Both the position numbers and the translations under genes were made by a program. A stretch of DNA of 52,434 nt, taken from assembly GCA_024640825.1 (NCBI GenBank), contig JAHEEG010000001.1, positions 34,933 through 87,366 on the forward strand. The letters run 5' to 3'. Positions 1 to 8,708 of this stretch are shown piece by piece. Source of the stretch: Gammaproteobacteria bacterium. Lineage in GTDB: Bacteria > Pseudomonadota > Gammaproteobacteria > Pseudomonadales > Azotimanducaceae. Below the pieces are notes generated by a model that saw nothing but the letters and a program-made list of their open reading frames with translations, did not search any database and had not been told where the DNA came from. How positions within the stretch are numbered: position 1 is the stretch's first letter; each line of letters opens with the position of its first letter.

Positions 1-2024
1 CTCTGTTCCCCATCCGCGCTGAACAGTCGCGCCTGCAGGGGCTTCGGAAGATCGTCCAATGTGACCTCGCCAACCATTACCGCTCGGCGCAACCAGGCCA
101 GTTCAGCACTCAACGTCTCAACGACCCCCGCCTGCCACCTCTGCAGGGGGCTATCCGAGTCAGCGTCAGACCCGCGTCCGTCGGCGGTTGCTTCAGCCTC
201 GAGCATCTGCAGCCGCCCCATAGCGACGTCCAGACGCTCGAGGAGATCGAGTCCCGCACGGGAATCTGACGCCGCGGTTACCCGCAACCGACCTATCTTC
301 TCCCGGAGATCGGCCACAGATGCGTTCAAGGCGTCGGGGGTAGGAGGCGGCGCCGACCGAACCGGATTGAAGGCGCTCCACAACACCACCTGCAGGTCGT
401 CCAGGGTCAGCAACTTATCCGCCTGCTCGACAGGCAAATAGTCGGCGGGGCCGATCACCGAGTCTACCGTGTCCAGCGCCCGCAGCTTCGCAAGCGGAGG
501 CGTTTCCCTTGCCAGCAGCGTCACAGCGTAGTCCGTTGCAATCCCCTGCTCCTGCAGACGGCGCAACTCGCGCACGGATTCCGCATCCGGGTTCTTTAGC
601 GCCATGACGCTGTAATCGAAATAGGCATACGATGCCAGAGCACCGGCAACAATCGCGGTCAGCGCCACCGCCGAAAGGACCGTGATGGGATGCCTGAGAA
701 GAAAGCGCACCAGCCGATCGCCTGTTGGAAGATCTACCACGTGCGGACGGATCCGACCCATAAGCGCGAAACAGGCGGGAAGCAGGGTAAAAGTAAGAAA
801 TGCCGCCACCAGCATCCCTCCTGCGGCTATCACGCCGAGGTCCCCGAGACCTCGATAATCGGTGGGCCAGAAGCTGAGAAAACCCAGCGCGGTGGTTAGG
901 GTGCAAAGCACCAGGGCGCCACCAACACTGCTGGTGGCAGCGCTCAGAGAGGGCAACAGCGCACTGTCCGGGGCGTTGACGGCTTCCTGATAGCGCAGAG
1001 CGAAATGAATGGCGAAATCAACACCGAGACCGAAGAATATCACCAGAAATACCACGGACAAGGTGTTGTACTCGCCCACCGTGAGCATGGCGAGCGCGGA
1101 GGTCCAAACAACGCCTACCAGCAGCATCAGCAGCGTCGCGGCGATGATCTTCGCCGAGCGCACACCCAGCACGAGAACCGCAAGCAGCGTCAGAACTGCA
1201 ACCCAGCCCGCCAGTTGCACACCGCTCATGGCGGCTTCGATCTCTTCGTGGGTCAACGCGATCTCGCCGGTAACGCCAACGCTGACCCCGGCGGGAATCT
1301 CGGTATCGGCAATGACCGACCGCAGCGCCGACATCACCCGGGCGTTCGGCAAACGCTCACCAAACTCCAACCTGCCTTTGAGCATGATGAGCCGAAACTG
1401 CTGCTTCTGGTTCGGGAAAAACTCGTCGGCCCAGCGAATGCCGGGGTCGCCTCCGGTCACAACCGCCTCGGCTGAGGCGGCCAGCTGGGTCAGCAATCGG
1501 TCGAGCGCGGCAACGCTGTCGTTATCGATGGCCGTACCCACCAGACCCAGGATGCCGCGCAAGCTGGTATCCTCGGCAACCGCGGTCAGCACAGGCTGCG
1601 CATCTGTGAGGCGATCGGCAACGCCATCCAGTTCGGAACGCTCGAGATAGAGCAGCGCGTGATCGCGAAAAAAGGCATCGTTCTGCGGGCTGTATACAGC
1701 GCTGAAGAGATCGTCCCGACTTCTGATTCGGCCTTCGACGTCGAGCGCAACTCGTTCCACATCTGAAAAAGAAGCACCGGAAACCACGACCAGCGCGGTG
1801 TGCGCAAGCTCGGGGAAAGCAGACTCGTCACGGTCCACGGCGATACGCCACGGGGCGTCCTGCACAATGAGGTCGTTGAGATCGCTGTTCATCCGAAACC
1901 GATCTACGGCGTACCAGCCAAATATTCCCGTCAAGACCATCAGGACGGTGAGCATCGGTAGCGCATGACAAGCCACCCAGCCGACCCAGCGCACCAGCAG
2001 CGGTGTTAGCCGAACGTGCAGCAT
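1..2024 (-). CDS. RND/MMPL-family lipid transporter, HpnN-like (partial)
   Basis: The minus-strand frame stays open from an ATG at 2024 to the left edge, giving about 674 codons with the C-terminus missing. The translation has an N-terminal membrane segment (HALPMLTVLMVLTGIFGWYA), a large periplasmic loop, then several membrane helices holding the RND/MMPL signature GLGVDFAIHFALRY. A second helix bundle and a second periplasmic loop run off the window. Proteins of this type (MMPL/HpnN) move lipids such as hopanoids between membranes; the substrate here is unknown. It is the last visible gene of an operon with mlaC and mlaA, so a role in envelope lipid traffic is inferred. A GGAAG lies about 12 nt before the ATG. 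The 108-bp spacer to mlaA holds four 12-bp repeats, and a GTG start further upstream cannot be excluded. Confidence 0.85.
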   Translation of the reverse strand, partial: MLHVRLTPLLVRWVGWVACHALPMLTVLMVLTGIFGWYAVDRFRMNSDLNDLIVQDAPWRIAVDRDESAFPELAHTALVVVSGASFSDVERVALDVEGRIRSRDDLFSAVYSPQNDAFFRDHALLYLERSELDGVADRLTDAQPVLTAVAEDTSLRGILGLVGTAIDNDSVAALDRLLTQLAASAEAVVTGGDPGIRWADEFFPNQKQQFRLIMLKGRLEFGERLPNARVMSALRSVIADTEIPAGVSVGVTGEIALTHEEIEAAMSGVQLAGWVAVLTLLAVLVLGVRSAKIIAATLLMLLVGVVWTSALAMLTVGEYNTLSVVFLVIFFGLGVDFAIHFALRYQEAVNAPDSALLPSLSAATSSVGGALVLCTLTTALGFLSFWPTDYRGLGDLGVIAAGGMLVAAFLTFTLLPACFALMGRIRPHVVDLPTGDRLVRFLLRHPITVLSAVALTAIVAGALASYAYFDYSVMALKNPDAESVRELRRLQEQGIATDYAVTLLARETPPLAKLRALDTVDSVIGPADYLPVEQADKLLTLDDLQVVLWSAFNPVRSAPPPTPDALNASVADLREKIGRLRVTAASDSRAGLDLLERLDVAMGRLQMLEAEATADGRGSDADSDSPLQRWQAGVVETLSAELAWLRRAVMVGEVTLDDLPKPLQARLFSADGEQ

Positions 2025-2086
2025 CAGGACCGCGCTTCCGATGCGGCGGACACAGCCGTCCCCGCAGTCGTGTCTGCGCCCACCCC

Positions 2087-2134
2087 TGCCACCGCGTCTG
2101 CCACCGCGTCTGCCACCGCGTCTGCCACCGCGTC
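2087..2134. repeat. 12-bp tandem repeat, 4 copies (TGCCACCGCGTC)
   Basis: Four perfect head-to-tail copies of a 12-bp unit overlap the last bases of the mlaA stop codon and fill the mlaA-to-RND spacer. Read on the minus strand in the other frame the unit would encode Asp-Ala-Val-Ala, but the mlaA TGA precedes it. It is one of five 12-bp-period repeats in this window. Confidence 0.95.
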
Positions 2135-2870
2135 AGTCCGCATCATCCGGATCGTCGAATTCATCGAAGGCAGCAAAAGGGTCTTCCCGCGGCGGATTGC
2201 CGTCGAATATCAGGAACTTGCGTCGTTGATAGAAGGCCTCCCGGGTAAAGACATAGGGATCCAGCGCCAGGGTGTCCCGCGCATCACTCAGCGTCAGGGC
2301 TGCCGCGCGGGAATTGATGCCATCAAGCATGGCAATCCACCAGGGGTAGTACGCGCCCAGCAGCAGACGCGGCAGAGCCGCATGGAACAGGCGCCCCGGC
2401 AGGTCTCGGGCCGACGAGGGTCCAAGCACGGGAATGTACAGATAACGGGTTCGGGTAACGCCCGCCACGGCCAGCGTCTGACCGAAGTCTTCTTCCGGAT
2501 CCGCCAGACCGGCCGGAGTGGCGACGTCGAACCAGCCACCCAGACCAACGCTGGTGTTGACAAGAATACGGACCAGGCTGGTAATACCCCGCTCGGGCTT
2601 CAGTTGCAGAAATCCATTCAATAACGAGTCCACTTCCCGAAGGTTGGCAAACACATTACCCACGCCGGTCCGGAGCCAGCCCCAGGTAACGGCCTGATAC
2701 CCTCTGGCCACGGGCCGCAAAGCGTTTCCATCGATCCATTCCGAGACCGCGTAACTCCGCATGTTTGCCGGTTCAAACGAATCGTAAGCGCCGAAAGCCG
2801 GGCCTTTGAGCGAGGCGCAGCCCGAGCTCACGAGCGCGAGGACCACGAGGATCCAGTCAGATCTCATCAT
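2133..2870 (-). CDS. mlaA: MlaA/VacJ family outer-membrane lipoprotein
   Basis: 245 aa, normal for the family. The N-terminus is a lipoprotein signal with lipobox-like LVSSGC (Cys18). The body has MlaA hallmarks: the start YDSFEPANMRSYAVSEWIDG, VGNVFANLREVDSLLNGFLQ, an amphipathic LVRILVNTSVGLGGWFDVA region, the segment EEDFGQTLAVAGV and LPVLGPSSARDLPG-type residues. In the Mla system MlaA sits in the outer membrane and removes misplaced phospholipids from the outer leaflet, passing them to periplasmic MlaC. Its first 14 bases overlap the 3' end of mlaC, so the two are translationally coupled. No MlaFEDB ABC transporter genes are nearby; the partner here appears to be an RND/MMPL protein. The tail is very acidic (FDEFDDPDDAD). 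Confidence 0.9.
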   Translation of the reverse strand: MMRSDWILVVLALVSSGCASLKGPAFGAYDSFEPANMRSYAVSEWIDGNALRPVARGYQAVTWGWLRTGVGNVFANLREVDSLLNGFLQLKPERGITSLVRILVNTSVGLGGWFDVATPAGLADPEEDFGQTLAVAGVTRTRYLYIPVLGPSSARDLPGRLFHAALPRLLLGAYYPWWIAMLDGINSRAAALTLSDARDTLALDPYVFTREAFYQRRKFLIFDGNPPREDPFAAFDEFDDPDDAD

Positions 2871-3501
2871 CCGATCGCAGCTTCATGATGCTGGTATCCA
2901 GGTCTTCAAGCAGCGCCGGATAACCTCGGGATTGAATGATGCTGGCATAGTCCGCCCGCCGCAGCGACAAATCGCTGACGCCGTCCGCCACCACATCGAA
3001 TATCCGGCCATCCCGAAGAAAATAGTCCAGGGTGACAGGCGCATCCGGCGGTCGCAGCAAACGGGTTCTGACCACCTGTCCCCGCGGGTCCTCATCGACA
3101 GCCAGAATCTGGAAGCTGAGGCCGTTGTCCGCTTCGAAACGGGCAGCATAGGTGGCCGTTATCAGGATCCCCAGGCGAGCGGTGAAATCGGCCCGACCCG
3201 GCTCGTCCAGTTCACGCCAAGCGGGCCCGAGGCTGATTCGCGCGATGTTATGCAGGTCAAACACGGCTGTTACCACCGGCGCAAGAAAGACCTCCCGTTG
3301 GCCGCGCGAGCCATGGTTCCGCATCGCCTCGAGCAGCGCATCCTGGAGCCGTGTCACGGCACGCGCCGCGGCGCCGGTTTCATCGGCAGCAGATAAAGTC
3401 GAGCCCTCTCGCGTTGCACTGGATGCCCAGGAAACAGCGCAACAGATCGCTACGGTGACAAGGAGCCCCTTGCGGAGATACGGAACGGGCCAGAATTTCA
3501 T
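2857..3501 (-). CDS. mlaC: MlaC/Ttg2D (HpnM-like) periplasmic lipid-binding protein
   Basis: 214 aa with a Sec signal peptide (KGLLVTVAICCAVSWASSA). The mature part resembles MlaC/Ttg2D: the VFDLHNIARISLGPAWRELDEPGRADFTARL segment corresponds to the family's D...IA..VLG..W...S...R..F...F pattern, followed by ATYAARFEADNG and the C-terminal beta-rich part with FFLRDGRIFDVVADGVSDLSL-like order. MlaC shuttles phospholipids across the periplasm; HpnM is the form that works with an RND transporter. The ATG at 3501 directly abuts the TGA of the upstream redoxin gene, and its end overlaps mlaA by 14 bp, which indicates one transcript. Choice between MlaC and HpnM is not possible from sequence reading alone. 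Confidence 0.87.
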   Translation of the reverse strand: MKFWPVPYLRKGLLVTVAICCAVSWASSATREGSTLSAADETGAAARAVTRLQDALLEAMRNHGSRGQREVFLAPVVTAVFDLHNIARISLGPAWRELDEPGRADFTARLGILITATYAARFEADNGLSFQILAVDEDPRGQVVRTRLLRPPDAPVTLDYFLRDGRIFDVVADGVSDLSLRRADYASIIQSRGYPALLEDLDTSIMKLRSDDEI

Positions 3502-4158
3502 TCAACGAACACCAGGCTGGTCGGCCTGCACGGACTGCGAGAGGGTCAGCGCGTTGTAAATCTCTTCCATGGCGGGCCGCTCGCGATATCCGGGAACCGC
3601 AAACTTGAGCTGAACGATTCCATCGGGCGTAACGAACAACGCGCCGGGCAGGGCAATGCCGTGCCCCGCGTGGCCAGGCGGATACTCTGGATTTAGCACG
3701 CCATAGGCGGAAAAGTGACGGGTATCGACATCTCTGAGCAGTGGATAGCCGAGATCTTCCTTGGCGTGAAAAGTCGCGAGCACCGCCAAGGAGTCATAGG
3801 ACATGGCCGCCACGTTGACCCCCAGCTCAGCAAAACGATCCTGCCAGCGTGCCAGCTGAACCAGCTGGCCCTTACAGTAGGGTCACCAGTCAGCGGAGCG
3901 ATACAGAAAAAGCAGCAGACCGTGCCGGCCGGCAAGATTCTTGAGATCCCGCGGTCGGCCATCTTGATCCTGCGCCGCCAGCAGGGGCAACCGAGTTCCC
4001 ACCGCCGGGCCCCAGGCTGCGGCGTAACCGCCTGCATCTGCCTGCGGGGCAACGGGTGCACCCGCAGCGGCGCCCGCAACGCAACACAGCCCGGCCATCA
4101 GCAAGCGGCTGGTCCTGATGATCCTGCTTACCCTCAATCCTTTCCATCGTACCGTCAT
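3502..4158 (-). CDS. Candidate selenoprotein: redoxin/peroxiredoxin-like with in-frame UGA (Sec92)
   Basis: Read with UGA at 3883-3885 as selenocysteine this is a 218-residue redoxin. It has a signal or anchor segment (RLLMAGLCCVAGAAAGA), the core entry LPLLAAQDQDGRPRDLKNLAGRHGLLLFLYRSADW, then U92-P-Y-C95-KGQLVQL, and the rest of the thioredoxin fold (VNVAAMSYDS, YPLLRDVDT, ALPGALFVTPDGIV). Family members have Cys where the UGA stands (RSADWCPYCK), giving a UxxC redox motif. The frame is open on both sides and ends abutting mlaC. A SECIS-like hairpin starts 13 nt after the UGA. The start at 4158 (MTVRWKG) is chosen because it places the signal peptide at the N-terminus. The alternative is a nonsense mutation, but its exact position and the hairpin argue against that. 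selA/B/C/D genes are not in this window. Confidence 0.8.
3851..3885 (-). promoter_or_regulatory. Putative bacterial SECIS element next to in-frame UGA
   Basis: On the minus strand the UGA (3885-3883) is followed by 13 nt and then a perfect 8-bp stem GCCAGCUG / CAGCUGGC (3869-3862 with 3858-3851) closed by the 3-nt loop GUU. The loop begins 22 nt after the UGA and its first base is G. This matches the published bacterial SECIS pattern: apical loop roughly 16-37 nt from UGA, a G among the first two loop bases, upper stem of at least 4 bp. SelB binding is inferred. Confidence 0.7.
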
Positions 4159-4181
4159 CGTAATTCTTTTCCTGTCCACGT

Positions 4182-5123
4182 TCAGTCTCCCATGGAGCTC
4201 CGCAATGCCCATCGGCGAACCAGCCGCCGAATGCTGAGCGCAAGATCGCCTGTCGGCCAGTCCACCTGCCCTATCGATTCACGATGCAGCTGTTTCCGCG
4301 TTCTGCCTATGGCCTTTTTCAGCCGACGTCGGTCACTGTCGCGGATCGGCCATTCATCCAACTGGCTGGCAAACACCGAGACCGCCCACTGCTCTGCCAG
4401 CGTTTCGCCGGCTTGCTGCAGATCTGCAAGCAGGTGACCCAGACCATCAAACCCTTCGGCGCCGGTAAGTTCCAGCTGCCAGATCAGTCGCTGCAAGCAT
4501 CTGAACGACTTCCGCAGGTCTCCATCGCGCAAGCGCGTTTGCTGCGAATCCGCCACGGTCAAAGCATGGAAGCGTCTGCGTTCCCGCACAATGGCCCGCA
4601 ACAGATTGCGCTCGATCACGGCGTCGTCAAGTTTCGGGCAATGCTCACTCAACGATCGCCAGACGTCGGCATCCCGGTGCAGCAGCTTTGCGATCCTCGC
4701 CGGCTGATCCTGTCGCAGCGGCCAACGTTCCACGCTTGGGGCCACCCGTCGTGCCGCCCGGGCGCGTTTGCGATGACCCGACAGGTCGGCGTCGCGGGCG
4801 ACCCGAACCGCCCCGCCACTTGCCTGCCAGGTCAGCGGGGCCAGAAGACGTCGCACTTTTCGGCAGCGCGCCGAAGCCTGGCGCCACTGCTCAACGTCGT
4901 TCGCGCGAAGCAGCAGATACCAGCAAGCCTCCAGACGCCCGACTTCCATGTCGAATGTCGACAGCGCAATACAGGTTTCGGGATCAGCCCCATTCGCGAG
5001 CTGAATCGCGTTCGCCAACAGGTCGCGCAGCTGCTGCTCGCAGCGGGCGTGGCAGTTCAGCGCAGCGGCGATCACGCCGTCCAGCGCCGACGGCATAGCG
5101 TATCGTTCAACGAACACCCACAT
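4182..5123 (-). CDS. CHAD domain-containing protein
   Basis: About 313 aa, helical and rich in Arg, His and Lys, resembling CHAD (conserved histidine alpha-helical domain) proteins, which bind polyphosphate. Visible repeats of the CHAD type include EQWRQASARCRKVRRLLAPL, RKRARAARRVAPSVERW, ERNLLRAIVRERRRFHAL and RRRLKKAIGRTRKQLHRESI. No CYTH catalytic domain is attached. The start at 5123 (MWVFVERYAM) is preferred over upstream ATGs at 5150 and 5216 because GGAGGAA lies 9 nt before it. It ends 23 bp before the redoxin start, so it is probably the first gene of the redoxin-mlaC-mlaA-RND operon. The domain call rests on general composition and pattern and is moderate; function in lipid traffic is not evident. 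Confidence 0.6.
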   Translation of the reverse strand: MWVFVERYAMPSALDGVIAAALNCHARCEQQLRDLLANAIQLANGADPETCIALSTFDMEVGRLEACWYLLLRANDVEQWRQASARCRKVRRLLAPLTWQASGGAVRVARDADLSGHRKRARAARRVAPSVERWPLRQDQPARIAKLLHRDADVWRSLSEHCPKLDDAVIERNLLRAIVRERRRFHALTVADSQQTRLRDGDLRKSFRCLQRLIWQLELTGAEGFDGLGHLLADLQQAGETLAEQWAVSVFASQLDEWPIRDSDRRRLKKAIGRTRKQLHRESIGQVDWPTGDLALSIRRLVRRWALRSSMGD

Positions 5124-5303
5124 CCGGCCACTTTCCTCCCGAAACGCCATGCTAACGGCAGGCTGCTTACAGCGTAAAGGAATCGCGCACGCACTAGCTG
5201 GTAAACTAAGGTGCAAAGGCCTGAGCCTGGAACAGCGTGAGCCTGGAACAGAAAGGCGTTTTTAAAACATTGACTTCAACGAGCACTCTAGAGAGGACAA
5301 ATC

Positions 5304-6089
5304 ATGGCCGACAACGCAAATCTGGTGCTGGTAGACAGGAACAACGGCATAGCAACGGTAACCCTGAACCGTCCGGAGGCCTTGAACGCTTTGTCCTCGG
5401 CGCTGCGTAATCGGATTGCCGAGGTGTTCAGCGAGCTCGCAGAGGACAGCGACACCGAGGTAGTGATCCTCACCGGCGCCGGGCGCGCATTCACCGTCGG
5501 TCTGGACCTGAAGGAACTCGGCGGCGAGGTCTCGGCGACGGCAGCCATATCCAGCCAGGATCTCAGCCGGGCAGTGACCGGCCTTCATCAGCCGGTCATA
5601 GGCGCCATCAATGGGTTCGCCATTACCGGAGGATTCGAGCTGGCACTTATGTGTGATTTTCTGATCGCCTCGACTGAGGCGAAGTTTGCCGATACCCACG
5701 CGCGGGTAGGCGTCGTACCCGGCTGGGGTCTGTCGCAAAGACTGCCGAGGCTGATCGGCGTGAATCGCGCCAAGGAGCTTTCCTTGACGGGTAACTATCT
5801 GGATGCGGAAACTGCCTGCCGTTGGGGGCTGGTGAATCGGGTAGTAGCGCCAGACGCGCTGCTGCCAACCTGCCAACAGCTGGCCGAAGACATCCTCAGC
5901 ACCGACGGGCCGACACGGCGTGAAATCAAACGCATTATGGACGCCGGATGGAACGGCACCCTAGAGGATGGCCTGGCGCTGGAGTTTGAGGCGAGCCGAG
6001 CGCACAGCCAGACGGAGGTAACGCCGGAAAAGGTCGCCGCGCGCCGGGCTTCGATTCAATCCCGCGGCCGGGATCAGACACTCAGCTGA
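5304..6089 (+). CDS. Enoyl-CoA hydratase/isomerase (crotonase) family protein
   Basis: 261 aa, the usual crotonase length, with GAGAGGAC just before the ATG. Crotonase features are VTLNRPEALNALSS, the first oxyanion-hole segment GAGRAFTVGLDLKELGG, and the second INGFAITGGFELALMCDFLIAS with the first acidic residue (GGFEL). The second catalytic Glu of true hydratases, normally in a PEI..G..PG motif, is replaced: the aligned stretch reads DTHARVGVVPGWGLSQRL. This THARVG form is common among crotonase paralogues, so hydration activity should not be assumed. It is followed convergently by an LLM oxidoreductase 55 bp away. A role in acyl-CoA metabolism is the safe call. Confidence 0.87.
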   Translation: MADNANLVLVDRNNGIATVTLNRPEALNALSSALRNRIAEVFSELAEDSDTEVVILTGAGRAFTVGLDLKELGGEVSATAAISSQDLSRAVTGLHQPVIGAINGFAITGGFELALMCDFLIASTEAKFADTHARVGVVPGWGLSQRLPRLIGVNRAKELSLTGNYLDAETACRWGLVNRVVAPDALLPTCQQLAEDILSTDGPTRREIKRIMDAGWNGTLEDGLALEFEASRAHSQTEVTPEKVAARRASIQSRGRDQTLS

Positions 6090-6143
6090 CGCCGCGCTCA
6101 TTTTAGAACTGAGCCTCGGAATCGCCGCGTCGATTAGTCACGC

Positions 6144-7190
6144 TCAGTCGAGACTGCGAACCAGATCCATCACCCGGCCAAGGGTTTCCAGACGTTCGTC
6201 CAGCGTGTTTCCGGCCGGCTGAACCCTCAAGGTGGTCACGCCCGCATCCCGAAAGGCTCGAACCCGCGCTCTGACCATGGCTTCATCGCCCAGCAGATTA
6301 GCCTGAACAATCATGTCCGCAGGCACCCTCGCGGCCGCCTGCTCCCGTTGACCGCCGACCCAGAGTTGCTGAACCTCTACGGCTACCTCAGACCAACCGC
6401 CCCGCTTGTAGGCCTCGTTGTAGAAATTGGTCTTGGGCGAACCCATTGCGCCGAGGGTAAAGGCCATACCAGGCCTGAGAGGGGCCACCAAGTCTTCCAG
6501 GTCATCACCAAATGCGACCGTTCCGCCAACCTGAATGTCAATGTCACGCAGACTTCTCCCGGCCTGCGCTGCGCCTTGCTCAATATGCGCCAGATGCGCG
6601 CCAGCATGCTCTGGCGTAAAAGACGTCCCCAGCCAACCATCCGCGGCTGCGCCCGTATACGCCAGACTGGCTGGACCAAGGGTCGCGAGGTAGATGGGAA
6701 TCCGCTCGTTTCCCGGCTGCGCGAGGCGAAGCGGCTTACCCTCGCCGCCGGGCAGCGGCAGGTCGTGAAAACGCCCGTGGTACTCGATCTTTTCTCCCGC
6801 GAAGGCCAACCGGATGATGTCGACGGTTTCTTTCATCCGCGTCAACGGCGCTTTGAAGGGCCGCCCGTGCAGCCCCTCGACCACCTGAGGGCCGCTGGCG
6901 CCGAGGCCGAGGATGAATCTGTCGTTGGAAATCGCCGCCATGGTGAGTGCCGTCATGGCGGTCATTGCCGGAACTCGGGCGCTGATCTGCATGATCCCCG
7001 TCCCCAGACGGATTCGCTCCGTTCGGGCCGCGATAAAAGCCAGTGGGCTGATGGCGTCCTGGCCCCAGGCTTCCGCCGTCCAGACCGTATCCACGCCCAG
7101 CTTCTCAGCTTCCACAACGTAGTCGACCTGGGTATCGAAATCCCGTTTGCCGCCGGACGCGGCACCACCTATACCAATGCTTACTTTCAC
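6144..7190 (-). CDS. LLM class F420-dependent oxidoreductase (1)
   Basis: 348 aa TIM-barrel protein of the bacterial luciferase superfamily. It contains VSIGIGGAASGG at the N-terminus, LGVDTVWTAEAWGQDAISPLAFIAARTERIRLGTGIMQI, the FILGLGASGPQVVEGLHGRPF segment and C-terminal NLLGDEAMVRARVRAFRDAGVTTLRVQP. This order is typical of actinobacterial-type F420-dependent enzymes, which use F420H2 as hydride donor or F420 as acceptor; the substrate is unknown. The GTG at 7190 is chosen because GAGGGAAG precedes it and the protein then begins VKVSIGIGG, the normal family start; an ATG 36 codons upstream adds a basic, unrelated segment. It closely resembles the LLM at 47518-48558. Confidence 0.88.
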   Translation of the reverse strand: MKVSIGIGGAASGGKRDFDTQVDYVVEAEKLGVDTVWTAEAWGQDAISPLAFIAARTERIRLGTGIMQISARVPAMTAMTALTMAAISNDRFILGLGASGPQVVEGLHGRPFKAPLTRMKETVDIIRLAFAGEKIEYHGRFHDLPLPGGEGKPLRLAQPGNERIPIYLATLGPASLAYTGAAADGWLGTSFTPEHAGAHLAHIEQGAAQAGRSLRDIDIQVGGTVAFGDDLEDLVAPLRPGMAFTLGAMGSPKTNFYNEAYKRGGWSEVAVEVQQLWVGGQREQAAARVPADMIVQANLLGDEAMVRARVRAFRDAGVTTLRVQPAGNTLDERLETLGRVMDLVRSLD

Positions 7191-7459
7191 GAGTGCTTCC
7201 CTCTCTGAATCGTTGTTCTCAGCCGCCTGCGCCTTCCTCGAAAACCTCGACCTTCGGCGCCTATCACCCTGCACCAGCCGCTTAACGTTGAGCAGCACCC
7301 GGCCAACTCAGCACGAAATCGAGGCCACCTGCAAGCTTGACGGCTTATTCTACGCCGGACTGAAACGCCGCGAGGCGGCCGTTGCCCAACCGCAGCTTCT
7401 CGCCTCGGCGCTCGCGGACCGTTGGCGTCTCGAAATTGATGTCCCGGGCCGTCCTGGCG

Positions 7460-8422
7460 TCAGGGGCCTGGCGCCCCTCGCAGACACTCCAGCGCGCCAA
7501 GCAGTCCGGGTTCCGGGTCCATGATGATCCACAGCGGTATATCTGCCACATAGCCGGAAAGTGGACCGCGCTCTTCAAACCGACGGCGTAGCGGGCTTGC
7601 AGCAGCAAAGTCTGCCAGCTGCGGCACGATACCGCCGCCGATATAAACGCCGCCTTTCGCCCCCAGCACAAGGGCAAGGTTTCCGGCCGCAGCGCCCAGC
7701 AGCCCGAAGAAGACCTCCAGGGTCTGGTGGCAGACGGGCTCAGCGGCGTCGACCCCGCTGGCGCTGATCCATTCCGGCGTCACGGTCTCGGCGCGCACCC
7801 CCCAGAGCGCGCAGACGCCTTGGTACAGGCGCACCAGCCCTGGCCCTGAGAGTACGGACTCCCAGCTTACGTGGCCGTGTTCGGCCTGCAGCAGCGCAAG
7901 CAGCTCCATCTCGAGATGGCTGCCCGGCGCAAGATCACCATGCCCACCTTCCGAGGCCAGAGCACGCCAGCCGCCGGACTCAGGGATAAGGATGCCCATC
8001 CCCAACCCGCTGCCCGGGCCGAGAACTACCTTGACGTCTGACAGTGCCAGCGCCGGGGAAGCATGCCCACCGATCTGCCGCAACGACTGCAGCATCGGCA
8101 GCGAGAGCGCGAGGGCGGAGAAATCATTGACAAGCCTCACCGGACACCCCAGCTGGCGAGCGAGGTCAGCCGCATCGAGACGCAGCCCGCCATTGGTGAG
8201 CGCCCCGGCCTGGTGCTCTACAGGTCCAGCGAGGGCGAAGCAGGCGCCGCTGAGGTCGCGAACGTCAAGCCATTGCTGCGCGGCGGCAAGCAGCCCAGCG
8301 CCGTCAGCGATATCCACGGTGGCCAGACGAACGGCCTGACCCTGAAGCCCTGCGGGACCTGCCAGACCGAGACGCGTGTGTGTCGCCCCCACGTCAGCCA
8401 GCAGATAGCGCCGCGTGCTCAT
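7460..8422 (-). CDS. glk: Glucokinase (Glk family)
   Basis: 320 aa, nearly the length of E. coli Glk. It phosphorylates glucose to glucose-6-phosphate with ATP in the cytoplasm. The N-terminal phosphate motif is LLADVGATHTRLGLAGP; NDFSALALSLP holds the catalytic Asp; GPGSGLGMGIL, EGGHGDLAP and GAKGGVYIGGGIVPQL follow the Glk order. The start at 8422 (MSTRRYLLADVG) is chosen because it places the motif at the usual distance; an ATG at 8539 would add 39 residues of unrelated sequence. It is isolated among F420-type genes. The 269 bp between it and the LLM start at 7190 show no other gene. Confidence 0.92.
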   Translation of the reverse strand: MSTRRYLLADVGATHTRLGLAGPAGLQGQAVRLATVDIADGAGLLAAAQQWLDVRDLSGACFALAGPVEHQAGALTNGGLRLDAADLARQLGCPVRLVNDFSALALSLPMLQSLRQIGGHASPALALSDVKVVLGPGSGLGMGILIPESGGWRALASEGGHGDLAPGSHLEMELLALLQAEHGHVSWESVLSGPGLVRLYQGVCALWGVRAETVTPEWISASGVDAAEPVCHQTLEVFFGLLGAAAGNLALVLGAKGGVYIGGGIVPQLADFAAASPLRRRFEERGPLSGYVADIPLWIIMDPEPGLLGALECLRGAPGP

Positions 8423-8708
8423 CCCGATGTCCGACTCAGGACCAGGCTGAGGCCCAACGATGAAACACGACGCCAGGGCCAGCGGTTTCCCGTTTGCGAA
8501 CTGGGTAGACTGGCAATGAATTTCGAAACCATACGTCATTGTCGATGGCCGCCGTCAGCCATTCAATAACTTTGGAACTCCGGGTTTTAGGGGATTTCAT
8601 GCGGCCGGAGCGCACCTGTTTCCAGAAGAAGGCGGCGGAGAACTTCCCGACGTGTGTGCGAGGGCGCTACGGGTATAATCTTTCGTCCATCCTGCAGAGA
8701 TCGCTCTT

